DNA from: Nigrospora sphaerica
Lineage: Eukaryota > Ascomycota > Sordariomycetes > Amphisphaeriales > Apiosporaceae
Reading direction: 5' to 3'
Assembly (NCBI GenBank): GCA_018287875.1
Contig: JAGVVL010000022.1
Coordinates: forward strand, 4,340,001-4,404,000
DNA: 64,000 nt
Shown one piece after another: positions 1-9,677 of this stretch. Made by a program: the position numbers and the translations under genes. The notes under the pieces were generated by a model, which was not told the origin of the DNA, made no database searches, and saw only the letters and a list, made by a program, of their open reading frames with translations. The first letter of the stretch is position 1. Each line of letters begins with the position of its first letter.

Positions 1-1304
1 TCGTCCTGCTTGCGCGTGTACTCCTTCTGGTCCTCGGCCAGCAGCAGCTCGGTGCCCCAGCCGCCGCGGCCGCCGCCCTGGCCGCGGTACTTGGTGTTGG
101 CGGTGCCGTGGACCGGCTTGGGGATGCTGTAGACGTTGCCGCGCTTGTTGAACTGGAAGTTCTGCTTGAGGTGCAGCGTGAACTTGCCGTGCTGGTCCGT
201 CGTGCAGCTCACCCGCGTCAGCGTCGGCTGCCCGCACTTGGGGCAGAACTGCTTCTCCATCTTGCGCGTCACCTGGAAGCACCCGTGGCACCGCAGCACC
301 CACTGCTTGACCCGCGTGATGCGCGCCATGCTCGGCGACAGCAGGTTGAGGTTAATGCGCATCGTCACGTTCTGCATGGCGAAATCCGACGTCAGCAGCG
401 CCACCTGCAGCACCTTGTGGATGGGCGCCTCGGGCGCCGCCAGCTGGTCCTTCTCCTTGTGCTTCTTGAGGTTGGACGGCGTAATCCAGCCGTCGTCGTC
501 GTCGTCGTCGTCGTCCTCGGCGTTGGCCGCCGCATCGGTTTCCACGGGATCCGTGTTCACCGGCTTGGTCTCCGAAGTGGGCTCCAGTTTCAGCTCGTCC
601 ATCTGGTGTGAAATCTCCTCCTGCTCGACCACCGGGGCATCCTCCGGTTGCTCCGCGGGGGCCGTCTCGGTCGCTGGTGTCGCCTCTGTCGGCGCAACGA
701 CGTCGCTCTCTTCCTGTGTAGACTCTCCGGTGGGCTCCGACTCTGTCGCCTCCTGTTCGCCTTCATTCTGCTCGTTTTCGGCGGCGTCCTTGGCCAGCTG
801 GGCGGGCGACTTTCCATTCACGCTCTTTTGGTTCGGCTCTTTTCTCAGGCGCCAGTCGCCGCCGTTCTTCTCGCACTCGAGCTCGTACGTGAGCGCAATA
901 AGGTGCAAATCCGGTTTGCTGAGAACCTCGAGATCACCGGTGCGCCGCGCAAAGGCCGTGACGAACTGAACGCTCTCCGGCCGCGGGTTGCGCAGCTTCA
1001 GGAAGGGGCGCAACTGTGTGTCGACGCGCGTGCGTGTCGCCTCGTCGCGAATCTCGGTCAGGACGCTGGGAATGGTGTAAATCTCGGTGGCCTTGGCGAG
1101 GAGGGTGCTTATGGACGGGTCGTTCTTAACCAGGGGGCCTGTGTCGACCACGAGAATGTTGATGGGTTTCTGGGGAACATCGGGGGATGAGGTCGGCGGC
1201 GACGACTGTGCGTCTGTGGGCGCATTGGCTGCCGGTGTTTCAGTCGACGGCACTTCTGTCGGCGGCGGCGCTGCGGCCACTTTCGCTGCTGAGGTTCCCT
1301 CCAT
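1..1304 (-). CDS. NOB1: 20S pre-rRNA D-site endonuclease NOB1 (3' end outside window)
   Basis: NOB1 cleaves 20S pre-rRNA at site D during late cytoplasmic maturation of the 40S subunit. The reading frame opens at the ATG at 1304 and stays open to the window edge, giving about 434 residues without an intron, so only a short C-terminal piece is missing (yeast Nob1 is about 459 aa). After a Pro/Thr/Ala-rich N-terminus of about 45 residues comes a PIN nuclease domain starting at INILVVDTGPLVKN with the first acidic metal ligand at D54 and SVLTEIRDE near residue 84. The middle is a low-complexity acidic linker with a run of nine Asp. The C-terminal zinc ribbon shows CHGCF and CPKCG pairs, followed by the family-typical basic segment with HGTANTKYRGQGGG. 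The combination of PIN, acidic linker and zinc ribbon is diagnostic. It is transcribed away from the degenerate PKS region. Confidence 0.93.
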   Translation of the reverse strand, partial: MEGTSAAKVAAAPPPTEVPSTETPAANAPTDAQSSPPTSSPDVPQKPINILVVDTGPLVKNDPSISTLLAKATEIYTIPSVLTEIRDEATRTRVDTQLRPFLKLRNPRPESVQFVTAFARRTGDLEVLSKPDLHLIALTYELECEKNGGDWRLRKEPNQKSVNGKSPAQLAKDAAENEQNEGEQEATESEPTGESTQEESDVVAPTEATPATETAPAEQPEDAPVVEQEEISHQMDELKLEPTSETKPVNTDPVETDAAANAEDDDDDDDDGWITPSNLKKHKEKDQLAAPEAPIHKVLQVALLTSDFAMQNVTMRINLNLLSPSMARITRVKQWVLRCHGCFQVTRKMEKQFCPKCGQPTLTRVSCTTDQHGKFTLHLKQNFQFNKRGNVYSIPKPVHGTANTKYRGQGGGRGGWGTELLLAEDQKEYTRKQD

Positions 1305-1899
1305 ATTGATCGTGTCGGCTTTTCGTGGCGATCTTGGTGATGTCTGTTCAGCGACAGAGTGGCGGGGCAGCGACGGCGGATATTTTATTTCGAGGGTCGC
1401 CACTAATTAATGCTTATCGCAGTCGCACAACCCCGCCAAGTCCGATAAGCCCTGCGCAGGTGCATTTTAGGGTGCAGACACTATTTGTATGGCTGGGTCG
1501 TCTCGGTATTCGCCCACATCCTCCATACATTCGTGACATACATCGTACCCTCTCGCGGCTTTCCGAGCATAACGTCGAGCCGTGGCCCTTTGACGACATG
1601 GCGTATATGCTTGCCGGCCACTTCTATTATACTCCATGTTCGAGGTAGCGACTGCAATGTTGATCTCTAAACGGGTTTATCATGGCACCCCAAAAGACCC
1701 GCGGTCTCTCCGAATCGTTTGAAGATGGGTTCACATCGCGGGAACACGAACTCGCAATCCATGCTCTAGCCAACTAGACATCGACAGTTCCGCTGCCCCC
1801 AATCGCCAATACAAACCCACAAGTACGGTTGGTGCTGACACTGGCTTGGCAAGTAAAGTATATAAATAAACAAAGCATCTTGATACCCCGAACGCCCTC
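1305..1899. other. Intergenic, NOB1 promoter side
   Basis: No coding signal is convincing here. The stretch is less GC-rich than NOB1 and contains the NOB1 5' region plus the 3' flank of the PKS relic, which reads towards NOB1 on the same strand. A few TATA-like AT runs are visible near 1858-1870. Confidence 0.5.
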
Positions 1900-4800
1900 C
1901 TAGAAATTCACAATCTTGTTCTTAACACACACAGCCTGGCTAGCGTCTGCACGGTGCCGCTGGACAAACAGCCCCAAGATCTGGAGCGTAGCCTCGAACT
2001 CCCACGTGATGAAGTTGCGAACCTTGATGGCCACGAGCGAGTCCAGGGGATAGTGCGAGAGCAACCGAGTGGCATCCAGTTCGTCAGAACGGCGGTGCTT
2101 CCGGCGCGATGCGCATGCCCGTGATGGTGTGATCGTGGCATGCCGTCGCGAGTCGCCCGTCGATGGCGGCCCCCAGCAGAGCCATAACCTCGGCCTCGCA
2201 GATGGTGTCGCCGCCCAGGTTCCGTGCCGTCTCTGCGGCTTTGTCTGCGTCTTTGGTCAGGTACCCCGTGTCCGAGATGCCGGTCAGATCCAGAGACGAG
2301 GCCGGCATGTTCTGCTGGACCAAGGCACTCAGGAAACAGTTCGCCGTCGTATAAGCTGCCTGGCCCCGGTTGCCAACAGCACCCGCTGCCGACGATATGG
2401 CTACGAAGAAGAAGTCGAGAGGCGCGTTGAGTAGGGCATTGTGGAAGTTCCCACCCCCTAGGACTTCGGACTTGATCACAGCTGCATACCGCTCGTAGGT
2501 CACCTTCTCGAAAAGAACATCCTGATGCTATGTCAGTGGCTGCCATAACAGCGATATACGCCGAGCAGAGGGGGTTGAACCGGCTTACATGTAACACCAT
2601 GACTCCATGCACCAGCCCGCGGACGGGCGGCAAGCCATCGAGCCCATACTCGAGCTCTTCCACCTCGGCCGGATTCGCAACGTTACAGCGTCGCCAACAC
2701 ATTCGCACCGGACTTCTCGGCTTCTGTGATGAGTTCTTTGACCTTTCCAGTCACCGAGCCGGTCCGGGAAAGGAGGACGAGCGTCCGCGCTCCGCGGCTA
2801 ATCATCCGTCGACTGATGCTGCGTCCCAAACCACCCGTACCCCCGATCAGAATGTATGTGGCGTCTGGCCGGAGAACCTGCCGGGGTGTGCTTTGGGGGA
2901 ATGGCCTAGTATCGGCGGTCAGTCGTGGTTGTCAACAACACCATTTCTCTCCTAACCGAATCACTTACCATCACCATGTTGTCCGGATGGGACACCACAA
3001 TGATCTTGCCACAAGCTCTACCGCCCTGCAGAGCCTTCATGGCATCCGCATTCTCGGGTATGGAGAATAGCGTAAGAGGCGAAACGGGTCGGACCTTGTG
3101 GCACACGACAAGCCTTGCGACGTCCGCCATTACTCTCTGCAACACCTTGGGTTTCTCCATGGCCAGCGTTATGACATCCACCGAAGTGAAGCTGGCATTG
3201 TACCCAAAAGTACCCATCTCCAGTTTGATATGGCTCGACTTAGCGTCTCGTGCGCCGACGTCGATCGGGCGGCCAAACTTTCCAAGGGGTTCCCAACTCC
3301 GCCTCGCGGTCTTGCTCACCGCGCAGCTGAGGATGACATCCTCGCCCGAACTTCCAGTTGCGCTCTTGACCGAGGCACCGAAAGCCTAATTGAGGCTGTA
3401 GAATATGTGGTCCTCTTGAACTTGATGTTCGTTCATCAGCACGCCTTTCTCTTCGCCCGTCATTACCGTCGCGAAGATCTCGGCTTCAACCATCTGGGCC
3501 AGGATCACGGCAGCCCGTCCAACGGCCCCAGCAGCCCAGTGGATCAAGATCGTCTCGTATTCTCGGACCGGATCTTCCTGCTTATACCAGTGATCATGTT
3601 CAGGTCGGGCGACGTGGCATGGCCGTAGGCATCCCAAACCACCCACAGCACGCCTTAGGCCGTGATAAGCGTCTTCTGCAGAGCGCTGAAGTCGTCGGCT
3701 TTCATGTTCGCGAGAAGCCTTCCCTCCAGCTCCACGAGGACGATGCACAGCTTTCCTTCTGGTTCCACGGTGAAGAGGGTGTCGCGCCGCGGCCTCTTTC
3801 CAAGACGCTTTTCTAGAGTCTCGGCTACGTCCTGAGACAGTCGTATCTGGAATCCCCCCTGTGCATGAACGATGACGATTCCGCAGTCAAGTCGCCCGGA
3901 ATGCTATTCATTTCCTGTGGCCGTCTGTGCAGGACCGCGGAGCGTGGATGCGACATCCTCCAAAATGCGCACCTATACGAGTTTGTAGCAGAGCTCCCGG
4001 TGCGATTCCTCAACCCGGGCTTCATTGTACAGAATCGGCGACGTAACGAGCACTTCTATCATAATCAAAGGCTCCGTCGCTTTCGAAACCGATCGGACAA
4101 ACACATCTACCGTGATTGGTGTCAAGCCTTGGGACGAAACAAAACCCTGACAGAATGCCCAGAGTGCGTGTCCTGGTTTCTCCGTCTCTTCGCTTACGTG
4201 GCTCGATATTATCACCCTTCAAAGGAGGACGGAAGGTAGATGGTGTCGAGCGTATCCTCCCCTCGGTCTACGATGGACTAGTACAGTGATATGAGAGACT
4301 CGACGAAGGCTGGCTGGACCACTGCGTCTGTGATGTGGTGGTTGGGCATTTCCTGCGCCACGCCCAGGGTCAGGAGTTCGGCTCGGGGGCAATGTTTTCC
4401 CGTTTGGCAGTTCGCGAGCCCGCGGAAGGTCGGACCGTAGGAGCACCAAGGCCTGTGAGGCGATGATACAGTCTCTCTGACAACACCTTAGCCGAGGCGG
4501 CGTCGTTGGCGGTAGCGATGCGGGACTCCATCCTCAAAGTCTGGCTCGCATTTCGCTGTCGACTTCGTTGGACTCCTCACCCACTCCTGCGACCAGTCCT
4601 TTGCATTGCTGGGTCCAGCCCTTGATGCTGGTCCAGGAGCAAATCATAAACTCATGGTCAGTTTCCAGTGAGGGCAAGCTCTCCTGGCTCGGGTGCAGAG
4701 TTGTGGTCATCTCGACGTCTTCGTCCGAGATGACCAAAGGCGCTGTAACAGTCACATCCCGCAACTCATACCTGTCGTCCCGGGATTCTAAATCCAAGGC

Positions 4801-5850
4801 TCTTTGCTTGGCAGCTTCCACAGCCATGGCGATGTAGCCAGACAGGGGGAAGACCGTAAAAGATTGCACCATGCGGTGCTGCAGCTAGGGCAAATCGTCA
4901 AGGCGAACATTGTTCCCCCACGTAGGCTCCAGTTCAATGTCGAGTAGTTGGCTACGGTGCCAGGATAGCGCTTCGCGGCGCGCTGCGGTGCTTGTAGGTC
5001 AACGTCGTTCGCGACTCATGCCAGTAACGAGAAGAATGGTTCCACGGATAAAGCGGAGGATCCGTGGGCAGGAACGGCGTCCTCCCAGGCTTCATGAAGT
5101 TGATGGCGTTAAAATCCAAAACGGCGCCTTTGGTGAAGAGTGCCCCGGCTACCTCCAAAGCTGTCTCGACCGAGTCCTTTTTGCGCAGCAGGGCCGAGGC
5201 ATAGAGGATCTTGGCCGCGTCGACGCCGACGTCCTTGAGGATCTGCTTGGGGGGGGCCTGCAGAGCCGCGTGGGGACCGGCTCGACCAGCATGTCGACGC
5301 CCGTACGATGCTCGCCTACGGGCTCCAGCATGCTCTGCACGGCCTCGCTGAAGCGCACCAGGCACGTCAGGTTCTGCACCCTGTACGCCGCCCCAAGCTC
5401 TTTGCCATCTCCATGCGACGACCAACCAAGGAGGAGTTGAACCTTGTCTCTGTCGGCAGCGGCGGACTGCACCCCTGGGTTGACTGCTGGTAGTCCTTGG
5501 CGAGCAGGTTCACGTGGTGAGAATGGTACGCGTGCCGACAAACAGTTTGCGGTTGAGTAGCTCCTTCTGCTCCACGATAGCCTTAAGCTCGTCGATCGCC
5601 ACCTCGTCTCCAGAAACGGTAATACGGGTCGGAATTGTTGTAGTAGGCGATTTGAATCTGGCCTGTGGTAAGCTGGGAGAGCAGCGGCTCAATGTATTCC
5701 TTGCTGCCCCCGACGGCCATCATGGAGCCGCGCAGAGCGGGGTGCCTTTGCTTCAGGACCGGGATCAGACGCCTGCGGTGGTAGGCAATGGTCATACAGG
5801 ATTCGAAAGTAAGGATACCCGCCGCGTAGGCCACACTGATGACGCTTCCT
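1900..5850 (-). pseudogene. Degenerate highly reducing polyketide synthase lacking its KS domain
   Basis: Read from 5850 down to the stop at 1900-1902, fragments in shifting frames follow the order of a fungal highly reducing type I PKS. The acyltransferase (about 5850-5130) starts at YAAGILTFESC, just after where the GHSxGE nucleophile motif should be, and ends near VDMLVEPGP. The dehydratase (about 5050-4220) has LQHRMVQSFTVFPLSGYIA and a second half with ITDAVVQPAFVESL. A structural region and enoylreductase follow (about 4200-2940; HWAAGAVGRAAVILAQ, GGRACGKIIVVSHP). The ketoreductase (about 2900-2180) has YILIGGTGGLGRSISRRM and catalytic-type Ser/Tyr in SSAAGAVG and AAYTTAN. The acyl carrier protein (2081-1900) keeps PLDSLVAIKVRN. 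Several frameshifts and in-frame stops interrupt it (for example a TAG in the Trp position before LQHRMV), yet introns with GTAAG donors and CTGAC branch sites are still recognisable around 2523-2590 and 2907-2966. No methyltransferase domain is seen. It cannot make a functional synthase. Confidence 0.88.
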
Positions 5851-5875
5851 AGCCCCCTCTTACCTAGACTGACGC

Positions 5876-6232
5876 TCCGCCCCAGGTTCTACGAGCCCAG
5901 CTCTGGAAGATAACTATTGACGGCACAGCCGTTTCGGCCTTCGCCTTGGGGCCGTACCTGCGGACGCTCTCGCTTGTGGTCCAGGAGCCGTCGCTGTTCG
6001 AGGGCACGATCCGGGAGAACATCCTTCTGGGGCTCGAGGAGAACGAAGCGGTAGAGGGGGTGGCCCCAGCGGCCGAAGCAGCGGGCCGGGCGGCCGCACT
6101 TCACGATTTCGTGGCCGCGCTGCCCGAGGGTTACGACACACACGTGGGCGCCGGGGGGCCTTGCTCTCAGGCGGGCAGCGGCAGCGGTTGGCGCTGGCGC
6201 TGGCGCTGGCACGGCGGCCCCGGCTGCCCTAG
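5876..6232 (+). pseudogene. ABC transporter nucleotide-binding domain fragment
   Basis: The fragment starts at RFYEPSSG, the segment that normally follows Walker A and strand 2 in ABCB/ABCC-type ATPases. After a one-base shift it continues with TIDG, then LRTLSLVVQEPSLFEGTI (Q-loop), RENILLGLEE and a helical segment ending LPEGYDTHVGA. A second one-base shift then restores the signature LSGGQRQRLALALALARR, and the frame stops. Walker A, Walker B, the H-loop and all membrane segments are missing. It is therefore an internal slice of roughly 115 residues of a multidrug-type exporter. It lies immediately beside the broken 5' edge of the PKS relic, so it might descend from the exporter of the same cluster, but this is inference. 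Confidence 0.82.
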
Positions 6233-6240
6233 CGTCTATA

Positions 6241-7370
6241 GCCATGGTGCCGGGCATTCTCGTCATATTGTTCCTCGGCTTCTTCACGGCATACACAGCC
6301 TGAGCCCCAGTCGACTTCAAGCTCCGGCACTCTGAAGAAAAGTAGGCCCTGGCCTGTCCCGTGGTGGCGTGGTGGTGGTGAGCCGGCCGAGGCAAGCTAA
6401 GTAACCAACGACCTCTCTGCACAATGCATACCATGGGTGACAGGCACAATTCTCTTCGGCCCCTTCGGCCGCGGGATCCCCGGACTCGGCACCGTCCTCT
6501 TTGCCGTGTGTGGCGCTGGCAGTCAGTTCCTGGCTGGACAGCTGAACTTATTCGGCTTTCCGCTCACCCCGGGCCAGTTCTGGTGGGTCGCCGTCGTCGC
6601 TGCGGCCTCCATCATCGTTGCGGGCACCGTGGCCATGGCGGCGGCGCGCGACATCGCTATCACGGTGGTGCGCGGCTTGACGCCGGCCTTCATCAGCCTC
6701 ATGAACCCTGTGTTCGCGTACGCCGGCCACTTCATGTTCTTCGTGCTGATCTCGGAGATGCCGCGGCCCGAGGACGCCATAAAGGCGGTATGGACGCTGA
6801 AAACCGTGACCACGGCCTTCTACGTCTTCTCCGCGGCTGTTACTTATTGGTACCTAGGCGTCGTGGCGAGCCCGAGCCTGCTCAGCCTGCGCTCGCTGTG
6901 GTCCAGAACCAGCTTCGGGCTGGCGCTACCCAGCTTCGTGCTCGCCGGCGGCCTGTATAGCCACACAGCGGCCGAGCTCGTCTTCGTGCGCCTATTCTAA
7001 GGCGGCCGCCACTTGTACTCGCACGCTGTGGCGGGCTGGGCCGTCTGGATATTGCTGGTCGTCGCGGCCAACACGGCCGCCTTCATGTTCACCACCGGCG
7101 TCCCCGTCTTCAACTACCTGCTCGGTATCACGACCCGCCCTATTCGCCGCCTGGTATAACTACGGCCTCGACGGTACTTTCTGGCTCCACGATGCCTGTT
7201 ACTTCAAAGGCGGCTTCCGTGCCTGTCGTCGCCGGTCCTTCATGACGATGCTCAGTGCTTCGACGCTGCTCAACGGGGCCTTCATCTACGTCGGCGGCCT
7301 GTACGCGACTATCCGCGCGTCACACATGGCGTCCAACATGGGCGAGCTGTTGGCTCCATTTCAATGCTGT
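6241..7370 (+). pseudogene. Broken amino acid permease (Aa_trans family)
   Basis: The piece begins with MVPGILVILFLGFFTAYT (6244), the first hydrophobic segment of fungal neutral amino acid transporters of the Aa_trans type, then hits a stop at 6301. A recognisable FKLRH follows. Reading resumes near 6437 with TGTILFGPFGRGIPGLG and continues through several membrane segments including LMNPVFAYAGHFMFFVLIS and TAFYVFSAAVTYWYLG. A TAA at 6998 interrupts RLF/GGRHLYSH, and a frameshift near 7140 is needed to read AAWYNYGLDGTFWLHDACYF. The last recognisable residues are NMGELLAPFQC near 7368, close to the natural C-terminus of the family. Thus both ends are present but the middle N-terminal part is collapsed and at least two stops and a frameshift block expression. 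Confidence 0.75.
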
Positions 7371-7619
7371 TATTGTCGCGAGGGCCCGCACACTCGTAGG
7401 TCACGGGCAAGGTGGGACAGATGGGTCAACAAGAGAGCTGGAGAAGCGAAGAGAAGAACCTCAACTGGCGAGCTGGAGCGCCGTCGGTTACATAGTGTCC
7501 CCGCCAAGCCGAGGAGTCGACGTGGCTTCCTCTGCCGCCGGAAAAAGCGAGCATCCAGGTGGCAAACCGGGCAGGCATAACATTGGCGAGTCGGCAGGCA
7601 CGGTTGAGTAAGGGGGAAA

Positions 7620-7745
7620 GATGTATGCAGTAGGTAAGTAAAGTACTTACTTACCTCCAACTAAGTACTTACCTCCGACTACTTACCTTCCTTACGTATC
7701 ACTATATACCTTATAAAGGTACGTGGTACCTAAGTACTTATTTGA
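7620..7745. repeat. Imperfect repeats of AAGTACTTACCT-type units
   Basis: Several copies of ACTTACCT and AAGTACTTA occur back to back, with an apparent period of about 18-22 bases and partial palindromes such as TAAGTACTTA. Similar TACCTAC/TACCTAGG strings recur singly at about 22570, 24705, 34640 and 55835 in this window. Confidence 0.6.
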
Positions 7746-7753
7746 GTACGAAT

Positions 7754-8250
7754 AGGGGCAGGCAGGATGAAAAGCTCCGCCGAAGGAGGGCTTGACGGCT
7801 AGTGATTGAGTTAGCTGCATATAGCAGTCGACCTGCCTTGTCGCAGCCCCTCTATTGCATGCAGATCACCTGAATGAACAGCCCGGTCGTACCACTACCA
7901 ATCCACAAATAATCCAACCAGGCTGGAGAGCTTGCCAGATATTCATGTGCGTCCTGATACGTCCCTACGGGTGAAGTCATAGAGCCACCCGCCTGACGTT
8001 TGGCTGTTGCCCGCCCTGGCCTGACGTAATGACATGTCGATGTCATAGATTGCCCGCAGAGAGCTCTCCTACTGTTGGGAGAGCTCGAGGAGGGGTGGTC
8101 TTTAAGAAGGCCATTTCAGACGACGAGGGGGTGCTCAACTGGACATATAATCCTCTCATACACACTGTTCAATCATAAGGACATTTGACAGTCATCCAAA
8201 CCACACCATAACCTTCACCTCCCCCACATTACCACGTTCACACATCCAAA
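7754..8250 (+). promoter_or_regulatory. Putative stress-responsive promoter of the 8251 gene
   Basis: Four STRE-like pentamers (AGGGG or CCCCT) lie at 7754-7758, 7847-7851, 8091-8095 and 8126-8130. A perfect 9-bp inverted repeat, GAGCTCTCC at 8061-8069 and its complement at 8078-8086 with an 8-base loop, sits among them. A TATAAT-like string is at about 8146 and a CA-rich leader runs into the ATG at 8251. In fungi STREs are bound by Msn2/Msn4/SebA-type zinc fingers; binding here is inferred. Confidence 0.4.
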
Positions 8251-8721
8251 ATGCCCACTTCCGCAGGAGTCAAGGTCCGCGCCCGTCCGAACGACCCCGT
8301 CATTCAGGAGGGACCCGGCCCCGCGCCCCCCGGTTCTCTGGCCGCCGAGTCGCAGGCCTTCCAGTCGCGCAACGAGAACCCCGGCGTCCAGAACCTACCG
8401 CAGGAGAGTGGCAGCGGCGGTGGCAGCGGCAGCGGCAGCGGCAGCGGCAGTGTCAGCGGCACCGCCCCCACCTACGTTCAGAACCTCTACTACAAGGAGG
8501 GTGGCCCCAAGGGCAAGAATCTGAAGGAGGACCCCAACTTGGAGGGCAAAAACACTAGCTTCACTGAGTTCGGCACCGAGAACGACCCGGCCCGCGCCGC
8601 CGAGGACAAGTTCACCCGCCAGACCGTCATGCCCGCCGCCGCGGCGTCCGTGGGCGGCGGCCAGCAGGGTAAGGACAATCAGACGCGCTTTGACGCTCTG
8701 GGTGCCGAGAAGGAGGCCTGA
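8251..8721 (+). CDS. Small hydrophilic protein of unknown function, LEA-like composition
   Basis: This single-exon gene encodes 156 residues, starting at an ATG in good context (CCAAAATGCC). The protein is polar and low in hydrophobic residues, with no signal peptide or membrane segment. It contains PPGSLAAESQAF near residues 28-40, a Gly/Ser repeat of about 18 residues (51-68), then a segment VQNLYYKEGGPKGKNLKEDP and a C-terminal half rich in charged residues with ARAAEDKF. Short conserved fungal proteins with an SLAAES motif exist, but no biochemical role is known to me. Composition and the STRE-rich upstream region suggest a stress-protective or intrinsically disordered protein; this is inference. 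Codon use (C/G in third positions) is strongly coding-like. Confidence 0.75.
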   Translation: MPTSAGVKVRARPNDPVIQEGPGPAPPGSLAAESQAFQSRNENPGVQNLPQESGSGGGSGSGSGSGSVSGTAPTYVQNLYYKEGGPKGKNLKEDPNLEGKNTSFTEFGTENDPARAAEDKFTRQTVMPAAAASVGGGQQGKDNQTRFDALGAEKEA

Positions 8722-9677
8722 ACTGCTGGGATGTTCTGTTACGACATGATACGAATTGGGGTGGGACCAAAGGATAATCAGCGATTCAACCAAAGGCGTA
8801 TGGCCCGAACTGGCACGTTCGGTCGGGAGAGGCTTGATTTCGGTAGTTTCCATACTCAATTGACGAAGCTATCACCACCAACTCCTTGTGCAGTTCCTTT
8901 CAGTGCTATGCATGCGGGACGTACGTATTTTCCAGGACGTGATGCGGGCCGGCTTGACAATAGTAGCATTTGGTCCGAAAGTACTGTAGCGGGGTGCTCG
9001 GTCCCTTACGGTTGAGACTGATGGTACCTGCCTCTGAGCCACCAGCGGGCACGCAGTGTGCCAAACCCACGGTACGTAAGTGAGTAGTCTACGTCTCCAG
9101 CGGTGTCGGCGTGTAGTGGGACGGGTCCATTCGTGTAAGTGGTAGAAATGTAATTATGAGATGGATGAGGCTCATAAGAGTTGCGACACTACGACGTATG
9201 CCGAGATCGAAGAGCAAGCCAAGCTGTTGGACCAATAGAAATGAGCGCTTCCGCTCAGGTTCCCATTTCTACCAAGCTGTCCAATGACATCAACTCAGTA
9301 GGTCAGAAGGCCCAAGCTCCTGCGGGGTTAGCGAACCTTGGCGACCTGTCGGCAACACATCGCAGCCGCTGGGCGAGAGTTTAGCAGCTGAAGCCGCCGT
9401 CGCCCCAGAAATTTCTCGGCCGATGTCGCTACTGGGAATGGGTTCGACTTTCCGCCAGCAGCTGACCTCCACCGGCGCACCCAGTCGTCCCATACCCTCG
9501 TCTCCTTTCTGCCCAAGACCAATTGACGACGTGGTGGTGTGATCGGACAGCAAGGAAGAAGGGTCGGCTTTTGACTCATCCTTAAGCCACCTGCTCCCGC
9601 GCCCAAGGGGATTCCCTCTCTCCCTCCCTTCCTACTCCGCTTCGTACTTGGACGTGTAGTCCAGCAGTTTCGCCGCC
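8722..9677. other. Intergenic between the small protein and ILV3
   Basis: It contains the 3' flank of the small gene and the ILV3 promoter. A pyrimidine-rich stretch (TTCCCTCTCTCCCTCCCTTCC at about 9610-9632) lies just upstream of the ILV3 start, as is common in highly expressed fungal genes. No further coding sequence was recognised. Confidence 0.5.
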
